This document shows positions 49,662-58,814 of a stretch of DNA of 64,000 nucleotides, piece after piece; the stretch's first letter is position 1, and each line of letters opens with the position of its first letter. The notes beneath the pieces are model-generated. The model made no database searches. It had not been told where the DNA came from and saw only the letters and a list, made by a program, of their open reading frames with translations. The position numbers and the translations under genes are program-made. The stretch comes from an uncultured Lachnospiraceae bacterium (lineage in GTDB: Bacteria > Bacillota > Clostridia > Lachnospirales > Lachnospiraceae), in the NCBI GenBank assembly GCA_946552115.1, contig CAMNRH010000004.1, forward strand, positions 1-64,000, given 5' to 3'.

Positions 49662-52121
49662 ATGAATATAAGAAAAATAACGGAGGTTCTCGAAAAAGAT
49701 ACTTTTAAGAAATTGTCTGCAGGTCTGGTATTGCCGAAGGCGATGCAGGTTTTGGTCTGTGTTTTTTTCGGTCTTTATCTGACGGTTTATGCAGAACTGT
49801 ATGTGCTGGATTCCGCCTGGAAGTGCCTGATTGTATTCGGAGGCTTTCTCGCTGTATTTGGGATTCTTACATATGCCGCCGGCCGGTTTTTCAGACTTAC
49901 CCTGCGGCCGGATATCGTGCTGCTGTCTATCGCCGCCGCTGCCCTGATCCTGGCCGGATGTAAGAATATGCTTTTTCCGCCGGAGCAGGATATATATATT
50001 TCTCTGACGGCTGAAACGGCCGGTGAAATCTGTCTGTGTGACGTGGTTGTGGACGGAGAAAATATTCCTGTGGGGCAGGCGGAGGTGGTGGAAAATTCCG
50101 GCTGGCTGTATCGGGAGCAATATGATAATTTCGTAATCTGGCCCAAGGAAGACGGGACGGAGAACCGCCTGACGCTGCATTTTTCCGCGGCGAAGGTCCA
50201 TCTTGGTTTTCCGTACACTCCTTATGCGGGCAGCGTTAGCATTGAGTCTTCCGTGAGGGGAGGCGGCACATGGGATCTGCGATGCCCCGAAAGGGACGGG
50301 GAAGAAGAGGTACAATACGCGGACCTTTTTTTCAGACGTCCTTATTCACTGTTGGAACCGCTGGTGTATGGGCTCGGAATTCTGTCCATACTTGTTTTCT
50401 TCAGTCTGCATTTCCGAAAATGGACTGCGAAATTAAAAGATTGGATCGTAGTATGGACCGCTAAATTAAAAGATGGAATCGTAATATGGAAGTCATTGCC
50501 ATCAGGCGTGAATAAATGGCTTGTGGCATATGCGATTCTTCTTTCCGCAACGGTTGTTGTGGGTGGGAAGATGAATATGGAGGGCAGTCCCTGGTTTCAA
50601 CCCATTGAGTTTGCGGATTTTTTTAAGTTTTTACTTTTATTTTTTGTTTTATCAGCGGCTGGCAGTTTTCTGATAAAGCTCGGGAATGTTAAGGGTTTGA
50701 TTGCGATACATACAGAAAGAATATCTAAAAAGTGGTGGCTGTGTGCGTGGCTCCTTTTAGCGGTATTGTGGACTCCTTATCTGCTCGCATATTACCCGGG
50801 ATTATTATCGCCGGATTCCTTTACCTCCCTGCTGCAGGTGAAGAATCTGAAGCTGTTGTATAATCATGTGCCGATCGCATATACGCTTTTGATTGCTCTT
50901 TTTGCCAGGATCGGCTGGGACGCCGGAGACGCCAACTTTGGAATCTTTTTATTTACGGTTGTGCAGACGCTGATTATGGCGGGCGTGTTGAGCTATTCGG
51001 CCTATTGGCTCAGAAAAAAAGTCAGGAACCGGATTGCCGCAGCTGCGATACTGCTCTTTTATGGACTGAATCCCATAGTGGCGCTGTATTCCATGACGAT
51101 GTGGAAGGATGTGCTCTATTCGGCATGGATTGTTTTGCTGTGTCTGTTTTTGTTTGATATGGCTATGTGTCGGGGAGAGGAGCTAAAGGACAAGAAACGT
51201 CTTGCGCAGCTGGGTGTGTTGTTCCTGTTGATATCGTTTGGACGGAACAATGGAATATATGTTGCTTTCTTTTGTTGGCTGTCCTTTCTGCTGTTTTATA
51301 AAAAAGCCGGAAAAAAACTGCTTGCTGCAGAGGGAAGTGTTATTCTGGCCATATTGCTGATTCAGGGGCCGGTGTATAAGGAGTTGGGAATTAACCAGGC
51401 CGGATTTGCGGAGTCAGTGGGCATTCCGCTTCAGCAGATATGCTATACAGTGGTGAAAGACGGCTTGCCGGAAGGGGAGGAACAGGAATTTTTGGAGAAT
51501 ATTATTCCGATAGAAGCGATTGAGAAAAGCTACTCTCCAATATCTGTCGATAATATTAAGTTTCATGAGCAATTCAATACGGTCTTTTTTGAACAAAACA
51601 AAGGGGGCTTCATAAGATTATATCTTAAACTGCTTCCCTCGCATTTTCAGTCCTATGTACAGGCGTATCTGCTGTCTACAGCCGGTTTCTGGCACATAGA
51701 ACCGAATGGCTGGATTACACATGAAAATATTTATGAAAATGATATGGGGATTTATAACGTGGATTATTTCCAGAAATATTTTCATTGTGACATGAAAGAG
51801 CGGGTATCCGGGAAAATCGCATCCCTGAAAAACAGCCCCATAACGAATGTAGGCTTTATGGTGTGGTTTACGTTCTTTTATGTAATAGCGTGTCTGTCGC
51901 AGAAGCAGCCGTGGAAAGCGGTTCTGGCACTGCCGTTAATCGGATGCTGGCTGACTCTGATGCTGGCCACACCGGTCAATGCACAGTTCCGATATGTATA
52001 CTATTATCATTTGATGCTTCCGGTCGTCGGGGTTATGCTTTTTATGAAAAGAGGGGATGAGCAGTATACCTCTGATTTACAGACCGGGTCACAGGATGAG
52101 GAGAAAACGGAGCGGCTATGA
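49662..52121 (+). CDS. DUF6020-like polytopic membrane protein with a duplicated N-terminal domain
   Basis: WTPYLLAYYPGLLSPDSF...YNHVPIAYTLL; first ~250 aa match the N-terminus of 52118-54499. Confidence 0.75.
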   Translation: MNIRKITEVLEKDTFKKLSAGLVLPKAMQVLVCVFFGLYLTVYAELYVLDSAWKCLIVFGGFLAVFGILTYAAGRFFRLTLRPDIVLLSIAAAALILAGCKNMLFPPEQDIYISLTAETAGEICLCDVVVDGENIPVGQAEVVENSGWLYREQYDNFVIWPKEDGTENRLTLHFSAAKVHLGFPYTPYAGSVSIESSVRGGGTWDLRCPERDGEEEVQYADLFFRRPYSLLEPLVYGLGILSILVFFSLHFRKWTAKLKDWIVVWTAKLKDGIVIWKSLPSGVNKWLVAYAILLSATVVVGGKMNMEGSPWFQPIEFADFFKFLLLFFVLSAAGSFLIKLGNVKGLIAIHTERISKKWWLCAWLLLAVLWTPYLLAYYPGLLSPDSFTSLLQVKNLKLLYNHVPIAYTLLIALFARIGWDAGDANFGIFLFTVVQTLIMAGVLSYSAYWLRKKVRNRIAAAAILLFYGLNPIVALYSMTMWKDVLYSAWIVLLCLFLFDMAMCRGEELKDKKRLAQLGVLFLLISFGRNNGIYVAFFCWLSFLLFYKKAGKKLLAAEGSVILAILLIQGPVYKELGINQAGFAESVGIPLQQICYTVVKDGLPEGEEQEFLENIIPIEAIEKSYSPISVDNIKFHEQFNTVFFEQNKGGFIRLYLKLLPSHFQSYVQAYLLSTAGFWHIEPNGWITHENIYENDMGIYNVDYFQKYFHCDMKERVSGKIASLKNSPITNVGFMVWFTFFYVIACLSQKQPWKAVLALPLIGCWLTLMLATPVNAQFRYVYYYHLMLPVVGVMLFMKRGDEQYTSDLQTGSQDEEKTERL
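50421..50486 (+). repeat. 2 x 33-bp tandem repeat in CDS (WTAKLKDWIVV/WTAKLKDGIVI)
   Basis: Units 50421-50453 and 50454-50486. Confidence 0.9.
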
Positions 52122-54499
52122 AGATAAGAAAAGTAACGGAGATTTTCGAAAAAAACACAGTTAAGAAACTATCGGCAGGTCTGGTATCGCCAAAGGCGAT
52201 GCGGGTTTTGGTCTGCATTTTTTCCAGCCTTTATCTGACGGCTTATATAGATCTCTATGCACTGGATTCCGCCTGGCTGTGCCTGATTGTATTCGGCTGT
52301 TCTCTCGCCGTATTCGGAATCCTTTCATGCGTGGTCGGCCGGTTTTTCAAGCTTATCCTGAGGCCGACTCCTGTGCTATTGTCGATCGCCGCCGCTGCCC
52401 TGATCCTGGCCGGATGTAAGAACATTTATTTTCCGCCCGATCTATATATTTCTCTGCGCGCTGAGACGGCCGGTGAAATCTGTCTGTGTGATGTGGTGGC
52501 GGATGGAGAAAATATTCCCGTGGGACAGACAGAGGTGGTGGAAAATTCCGGCTGGCGGTACCGGGAGCAAGAGGATAATTTCATGATCTGGCCCGAGGAA
52601 GACGGGACAAAGAACCGCCTGACGCTGCACTTTTCCGGGACAGAGGTCCATCTTGGTTTTCCGTATACCCCTTATGCGGGCAGCGTTACCATTGAGTCTT
52701 CCGCGGGGGGCGGCACATGGGATCTGCGTTATTCTGAAAGGGCTGAGGGAGAAAAGGCGCAATATGCGGACCTTTTTTTCAGACGCCCTTATTCACCGTG
52801 GAAACTGCTGGTGTATGGGATCGGGATTCTGTCAATTCTTGCTTTCCTTGGTCTGCATTTCCGAAAATGGGATTCTTTTAAAGAATGGCTTGTAATGAAT
52901 AAATGGCTTGCGGCGTATACCGTCTTTCTTTCCGTAACGTTGGTCGTAAAGGGGAAGATGAATATGGCGCAGGAGAGCATCGTTGGATTTCTTTCCGTAG
53001 ATTTTCTGCTTTTTGCGGGTATAACCGTTCTGCTGTATTATCTGATCCCGATGAAGCAGAGATGGTCTGTGCTTTTGGGGGCCAGCTTGTATTTTTATTG
53101 CTGTGCGGGCCTTGAAAAGGTGATTTTTGTATTTGCTGCGGCTGGGATTGCGTATATTACGACCCGCAGCATCGCAAAGAATTATGGCGGTATCGAACCG
53201 GACAGGAGGAAAGCGAAGAGGAGACTCCGATTGGGTGTTGCCCTCATAATCCTTTTTTGGCTGTACACGAAAATCGGGGACGCGGCGGTCAGGGCTTTCG
53301 TCTCAATATTCCACATGGGGGAAATAGAATTTCATGCGCTTGTCCCTCTGGGTATCTCCTACTATACTTTTTCCGTCATAGGATATATGGCGGACGTGTA
53401 TTGGAGAAAGGAGGAGGCGGAGAGAGACTATTTAAAGCTTCTGCTCTATATGATTTATTTTCCGCATATTTTACAGGGACCGATTTCCCGGCATAAGAGG
53501 CTGGCGTCTCAGCTGACAGAGGGGCATGCTTTTCAGTATCGGAATCTGTGCCATGGATTACAGAGAATGGGATGGGGATATTTTAAGAAGCTGGTGATTG
53601 CAGATCGTTTGGCAGTGTTCACAGGGGAAGTGTTCGGAAATTATACCTCCTACGAAGGATTGATATTTGTAATCGCTCTTGTCTGCGCCGCCATAGAATT
53701 ATATTGTGATTTTTCGGGTTGTATGGATATTGTGCTCGGTATATCGGAGGCGCTGTCTATCCGGCTGGACGAAAATTTTCAGCGGCCCTTTTTTGCCAGA
53801 AATGTGGCGGAGTTCTGGCGGAGATGGCATATTACATTGGGAGCATGGTTTAGGGACTACGTCTTTATGCCGCTGGCGGCAAGTCCGGGATTGGCGAAAT
53901 TTTGTCAGGCGGTAAAGGGAAAATTTGGGAACCGGTTCGCAAAACGGCTGATGAGCATCGTTCCCCTTGCAGTTGTATGGATGCTGACAGGATTGTGGCA
54001 TGGAACGGGAATGAATTACATCCTTTGGGGAATGTACTGGGGCGCCCTCATTATTCTTTCAACCATATTTGGGCCGGAGATGAAGAAATGGACCAAAAAG
54101 CGGAAGTGGAACACGGAATCACACTGGTTTGGAATTTTTCGGACAGTCAGAACATTTCTGCTGTTTTTGATCAGCAGGCTGCTGACTGCGCCGGGGGATA
54201 TTGGAGCTACGCTTGGAATTGTAAAGAGAATGTTCGGGGGATGGAATCCGGGAGTTTTGTTTGACGGGACGTTGTGCAGAATCGGCCTGGGTAAGCCAGA
54301 CGTGTGGGTTGGTGTGATCGCCGTGCTTATCCTGTGGACGGTTGAGCTTCTGCAGGAGAGAGGGATGAAAATCCGGGATAAGCTTAATGCCGCGCCCCTG
54401 GCACTCCGTTGGGGGGCCTATTATGCGGGAATTCTGGCGATTCTTATATGGGGCGTCTACAGCGGGGGCACGGATACGTTTGTCTATATGAATTATTGA
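52118..54499 (+). CDS. MBOAT O-acyltransferase (DltB/AlgI-like) with extra N-terminal domain
   Basis: EFWRRWHITLGAWFRDYVFMPL and LTGLWHGTGMNYILWGMYWG. Confidence 0.92.
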   Translation: MKIRKVTEIFEKNTVKKLSAGLVSPKAMRVLVCIFSSLYLTAYIDLYALDSAWLCLIVFGCSLAVFGILSCVVGRFFKLILRPTPVLLSIAAAALILAGCKNIYFPPDLYISLRAETAGEICLCDVVADGENIPVGQTEVVENSGWRYREQEDNFMIWPEEDGTKNRLTLHFSGTEVHLGFPYTPYAGSVTIESSAGGGTWDLRYSERAEGEKAQYADLFFRRPYSPWKLLVYGIGILSILAFLGLHFRKWDSFKEWLVMNKWLAAYTVFLSVTLVVKGKMNMAQESIVGFLSVDFLLFAGITVLLYYLIPMKQRWSVLLGASLYFYCCAGLEKVIFVFAAAGIAYITTRSIAKNYGGIEPDRRKAKRRLRLGVALIILFWLYTKIGDAAVRAFVSIFHMGEIEFHALVPLGISYYTFSVIGYMADVYWRKEEAERDYLKLLLYMIYFPHILQGPISRHKRLASQLTEGHAFQYRNLCHGLQRMGWGYFKKLVIADRLAVFTGEVFGNYTSYEGLIFVIALVCAAIELYCDFSGCMDIVLGISEALSIRLDENFQRPFFARNVAEFWRRWHITLGAWFRDYVFMPLAASPGLAKFCQAVKGKFGNRFAKRLMSIVPLAVVWMLTGLWHGTGMNYILWGMYWGALIILSTIFGPEMKKWTKKRKWNTESHWFGIFRTVRTFLLFLISRLLTAPGDIGATLGIVKRMFGGWNPGVLFDGTLCRIGLGKPDVWVGVIAVLILWTVELLQERGMKIRDKLNAAPLALRWGAYYAGILAILIWGVYSGGTDTFVYMNY

Positions 54500-54519
54500 G
54501 AAAAAGGAGGAAGATCATT

Positions 54520-54747
54520 ATGGAAGAAAAAATTTTGGCATTATTGTCGGAGGAATATCCGGAGATTGACTTTACCTCATCAAATGAATTGGTGGACGAC
54601 GGTATACTGGACTCTCTGTCCATCATAGGAATCATCGCCGCATTGTCGATGGAGTTTCATATTACTATTCCTTATGAAGAGATTATAGAAGAAAATTTTA
54701 ACTCTGTCGCAGGATTGGCGAAAATGGTTGAGAGGCTGCAGGCGTAA
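54520..54747 (+). CDS. Acyl carrier protein (DltC-like)
   Basis: ELVDDGILDSLSIIGIIAAL (DSL phosphopantetheine site); RBS AAAAAGGAGG. Confidence 0.92.
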   Translation: MEEKILALLSEEYPEIDFTSSNELVDDGILDSLSIIGIIAALSMEFHITIPYEEIIEENFNSVAGLAKMVERLQA

Positions 54748-54764
54748 AGGCGGAGGGAAACGGC

Positions 54765-56732
54765 ATGAACAATGGCAGAGGAAGAGTATTGGCGAAAGCG
54801 TTTTTATTCGTGTTTCTATTGGGAATCCTGATTTTGGCAAGTGCAGGGATACTGGAGGATGCAGGGAATGAATCCTGGGAGGCGATGGCGAATGTCCATG
54901 CATATCCCAATTCGTATGATGTATGTTTCCTGGGGCCCAGCACTGCGAAATGCAATGTTTCCAATCAGGAGCTGTACGAGCAATATGGAATTGCGGGAAT
55001 TTCATTGGCCGAGGATGTCCAGCCCATATATGCGGCAAGATATACGTTGGAGGAAGTGCTGAATTATCAGTCCCCTCAGGCAGTGTTTTACGATGTGAGT
55101 CCAATGTTCTATTCGGAGCAGGGAATTACGGATTGGACACAGGAGAGGCAAAATTATCTTTTAGACTCCTTTCTGGGCGGAATAAAAACTCCGCCTGTAA
55201 GATGGAACGCCTTTGAAAAGATCCGATATTACAATAAGGATGTGAAAATCTGGGATTATTTGAGATTTCCGTACATTCATGAAAATTGGGTAAATATAGT
55301 GACGGGCGAGGGGAAAAACCGTATTCCCGGGAATGCGACAGGAAATCAGGTATTGCTTGATCAGATAGATAATTTGGGAGAAACAGATGCCGGAAAAGAA
55401 TACCAATCTGCAAGAGTGATAAATGCGGACGCCGAAAAATATCTGCGTGAGATGTCTGAAATATGCAGGAAGCGAAAAACAGAGCTCGTTTTATTGTGTG
55501 AGAAGGTTTTTAGTGAGTGGGAGCATGAGGCGGTTTCCGAACTGGCGGAAAAGTACGGAATAAAATTTATTGATATCAATGAACATCTGGAGGAGATTGG
55601 TTTTTCCTATCAGGAGGATCTGCAGGATGGAAGCCATTTCAACCTGTCGGGGGCCGTCAAGTGGTCGGATTATATAGGGAAATATATTTCTGAAAATTAT
55701 GAGATTACAGACAAGAGAAACGATTCGTCATATCGGAGATTTGAGGAGGAAAGCGATTGGTTTGCGATGCAGAAAGAGTCGTTATCAAATCCCGTTTTTG
55801 GGGAATATCTCGAAATGCTGGTGAACCTGGATAAGAAAGAAAATGTCATATTTGTTTCTGTATATGACGAAGCGACGAGCGCATTGACGGCGAAGAACTG
55901 TGAACTTTTAAGAGAGCTTGGATTGGAGACGGATTTAAGAGGTCAGTATCAGAGCAGTTACGCGGCGGTGATACATGACTCGGGAATACAGGAAATGTTT
56001 GCGCCTGAGGATATGGTGAAAATTCAGGGGAATATTGACGGTTTGTATTACAGAGTTATGTCCGGCGGACTGCTGAGCGGGAACAGGGCATGCATTGAAC
56101 TGAACGGCGTGAATTATATGCAGATGGGAAGAGGGTTTAATTTCGTCGTCTGTAATCTGAAAACAGGAGAAATAACAGATTCTGTCTTTTTTGATACTTA
56201 TGCATCCGCAAATGCACATTTGATGAGGAAAACCGAGGAATTCCAAAATCGGACAGCAGAGTTTCCCGCGGGGACTTTCCGGGACTATCTCATGAAACTG
56301 GCAGAGTTGGATACCGGCGAGTATGCCGTATTTGTTTCCGTGTATGATGAGGCGACCACCTCTCTGGAAGAAATAGATGTGACGCTGATGCGTGCAATCG
56401 GCCTGGAGACGGATTTAAGGGGACAGAATCGATGCAGCTATGCGGCGGTTCTCTGCGATTCTAAAGTGCAGGAGCGTTTTGCACCGGAGGACACGGTGAC
56501 GATTGAGGGAAATATCGGCAGTTTGTCTTACAAGGTTATGTCGGGCGGGCTGTCAAGCGGGGGAAATGCCGGTATCAAGCTGAACGGAACAGAATACATA
56601 CAAAAAGGAAGGGGCTTCAACTTCGTCATTTATAATCTGGAAACGGAACGGGTGGAAGAGTCTGTCTCCTTTGATACGTATGCGATTGTGAATCCGCCCA
56701 TGGAGACAACAATGAAAACGAAAGGAAAGTAA
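54765..56732 (+). CDS. DltD/SGNH-like protein with two C-terminal FAM3/ILEI-like domains
   Basis: FLGPSTAKCN block, DGSHFNLSGAVKW; two repeats (FVSVYDEAT...GLETDLRGQ...YAAV...GRGFNFV.NL.T....SFDTYA). Confidence 0.8.
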   Translation: MNNGRGRVLAKAFLFVFLLGILILASAGILEDAGNESWEAMANVHAYPNSYDVCFLGPSTAKCNVSNQELYEQYGIAGISLAEDVQPIYAARYTLEEVLNYQSPQAVFYDVSPMFYSEQGITDWTQERQNYLLDSFLGGIKTPPVRWNAFEKIRYYNKDVKIWDYLRFPYIHENWVNIVTGEGKNRIPGNATGNQVLLDQIDNLGETDAGKEYQSARVINADAEKYLREMSEICRKRKTELVLLCEKVFSEWEHEAVSELAEKYGIKFIDINEHLEEIGFSYQEDLQDGSHFNLSGAVKWSDYIGKYISENYEITDKRNDSSYRRFEEESDWFAMQKESLSNPVFGEYLEMLVNLDKKENVIFVSVYDEATSALTAKNCELLRELGLETDLRGQYQSSYAAVIHDSGIQEMFAPEDMVKIQGNIDGLYYRVMSGGLLSGNRACIELNGVNYMQMGRGFNFVVCNLKTGEITDSVFFDTYASANAHLMRKTEEFQNRTAEFPAGTFRDYLMKLAELDTGEYAVFVSVYDEATTSLEEIDVTLMRAIGLETDLRGQNRCSYAAVLCDSKVQERFAPEDTVTIEGNIGSLSYKVMSGGLSSGGNAGIKLNGTEYIQKGRGFNFVIYNLETERVEESVSFDTYAIVNPPMETTMKTKGK

Positions 56733-56733
56733 G

Positions 56734-58794
56734 GTGATCCATATGTATGATACTTTGGTAAAACGGGTCTTATTCTGGGCGGAGAGACAGCCGGATAAAC
56801 TGGCGGTGGCATTCAAAAAGGAGCGTCTGACCTACAGGGAGCTTGCAGAAAAAATGAGAACCATAGCGGCCCGTCTTGTCCGGATGGGGATTCATAAGGG
56901 AGACCATGTGCTTTTTTCGGCGGTCTCCAGACCTGAGATGGCGGCCGTTCACCTGGGGATCCAATATTGCGGCGCAGTTGCAGTGTTTTTGGATAAGAAC
57001 GCGACGCCGGAGGACGCGGCTCTTCTTTACCGGGAGAGCGGCGCCGCGCTGCTGTTGACGGACAGGCCGATGAAAGAATATGGGATTGCCTGCAGGATTT
57101 ATTCACTGAAAGCGATCTACAATACCAGGCCGGATGGGGCAGAGGACGCGGCATCTTTGGAAGCTTTCTATACAATGCCGGGGGAATCGGAGCTTGCGGA
57201 GCTTTTATTTACCACGGGGACCACCGGCAGGCCGAAAGGGGTGATGCTGACCTATAAAGCGGTCTATCATATTTTGAATAATACGATAGAAGGAATCGGC
57301 ATTGGGAAAGAGGAACGGGTGCTGTTACCCCTGCCTTTGAATCATTCTTTTGCCCTGCGGGTGCTGCGGGCCGTGCTCTATAGGGGTGGCTCCGTCATTC
57401 TCCAGAACGGTTTTACTTTTGCAAAGGAAATTGAAAACAATCTGAATGAATATCAATGCACGGGGCTGGTGGTGGTCCCTGCTTCTATCGAAACAATTTC
57501 CAGACAGATGCAGGGCTGTTTTGCAGAGATTATAGGGCGGTTCCGGTATATTGAGGTGAGTGCGGGCTCCCTGTCCGTGGAACAGCGGAAGCGCCTGACG
57601 AAACAATTGCCCAATACCATAATTTACAATACCTGGGGTTCCTCGGAATCCGGAGGCGCGCTGTTTTTGAATGTGACGGAAGCAGTGTCAGACCCTGAGA
57701 AAGTGAGGGCGCTTGGCAAGCCGCTGTCCTGTGTACAGCTGAAGTTTCTGGATGAAGCCGGAAATGAAATAAGCGGTGGCAGCGGTCATCCGGGGCGGAT
57801 GGCCATAAAGGGAGATATGCAGATGAGCGGATACTGGGGACAGGAGGGGCTGACGGCGGAAACGATAAAAGACGGATGGCTTCTTACCGGCGATATGGCA
57901 TATCTGGATGAGGACGGCTATGTATATATACTTGGCAGAGTGGACGATATTATTAATGTAGGGGGAGAGAAAGTTTCCCCTGTGGAGATTGAAAATATTG
58001 CCGGAGAGTATCCGTATATCAGGGAATGCGCCTGCATTGGAGTACCGGATCCGAAAGGAATACTGGGCTTTGTTCCGGTTTTGTTTGTGGCGGTAAAGGG
58101 AAACGGCTATTCAGGGGATGATCTGCAGGTATTTCTGAAAGGGCGTATGGAGCGGTATAAATTGCCCGTAAAGTACATTCCCGTGCAGGAAATTCCAAAA
58201 AACCGGATGCAGAAAATTGATCGGAAGAAGCTTAGAGAGATATGGGAGCAAAAGGGAAGCGAAAGTTTGATGAATCCGGTTATACAGGCGATTCTGACCA
58301 GGAGGAGTATCCGGCGATTTCAGGAGAGAGCGATACCCCGAGAGATACTGGATATGATATTGTGCGCGGGATATTATGCGCCAAGCGGCCACAATATGCA
58401 AACATGGCGGTTTACGGTGGTGGAGGACAAGGAGAAGATCGCCCGCCTGAAAGAGGCGGCCTGTGAGACGGCAAGAGCGGCTGGCGTGTACTGCTATGGA
58501 TTTGAGAATCCGGCATGTATTGTTATAATTTCCAATGACGAGAGAAACCGTTATGGCTGTCAGGACGCTTCCTGCGCTGCGGAAAATATGTTCCTTGCGG
58601 CCCACTCCTACGGAATTGGGTCCGTGTGGCTGAACATACTGATGACTTTGAGAGGAAAAGAGCCTGTGAAACAGATCCTGGATGAGTTTGGCATACCGAA
58701 GAATCATGTGGTATGGTGTATGGCAGCGTTAGGATATCCATTGGAGGAGGGGACCCTGCTTGCAAAGAGGAAAGACGTAGTGCATTTTATATAG
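56734..58794 (+). CDS. Fusion: AMP-forming adenylation enzyme (DltA-like) plus nitroreductase
   Basis: LFTTGTTGRPKGVMLT, YNTWGSSESGG, TGDMAYLDEDGYVYILGRVDD; then ILTRRSIRRFQERAIPREILDMILCAGYYAPSGHNMQTWRF. Confidence 0.93.
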   Translation: MIHMYDTLVKRVLFWAERQPDKLAVAFKKERLTYRELAEKMRTIAARLVRMGIHKGDHVLFSAVSRPEMAAVHLGIQYCGAVAVFLDKNATPEDAALLYRESGAALLLTDRPMKEYGIACRIYSLKAIYNTRPDGAEDAASLEAFYTMPGESELAELLFTTGTTGRPKGVMLTYKAVYHILNNTIEGIGIGKEERVLLPLPLNHSFALRVLRAVLYRGGSVILQNGFTFAKEIENNLNEYQCTGLVVVPASIETISRQMQGCFAEIIGRFRYIEVSAGSLSVEQRKRLTKQLPNTIIYNTWGSSESGGALFLNVTEAVSDPEKVRALGKPLSCVQLKFLDEAGNEISGGSGHPGRMAIKGDMQMSGYWGQEGLTAETIKDGWLLTGDMAYLDEDGYVYILGRVDDIINVGGEKVSPVEIENIAGEYPYIRECACIGVPDPKGILGFVPVLFVAVKGNGYSGDDLQVFLKGRMERYKLPVKYIPVQEIPKNRMQKIDRKKLREIWEQKGSESLMNPVIQAILTRRSIRRFQERAIPREILDMILCAGYYAPSGHNMQTWRFTVVEDKEKIARLKEAACETARAAGVYCYGFENPACIVIISNDERNRYGCQDASCAAENMFLAAHSYGIGSVWLNILMTLRGKEPVKQILDEFGIPKNHVVWCMAALGYPLEEGTLLAKRKDVVHFI

Positions 58795-58814
58795 TAAAAT
58801 AAGAGGAATGTAAA

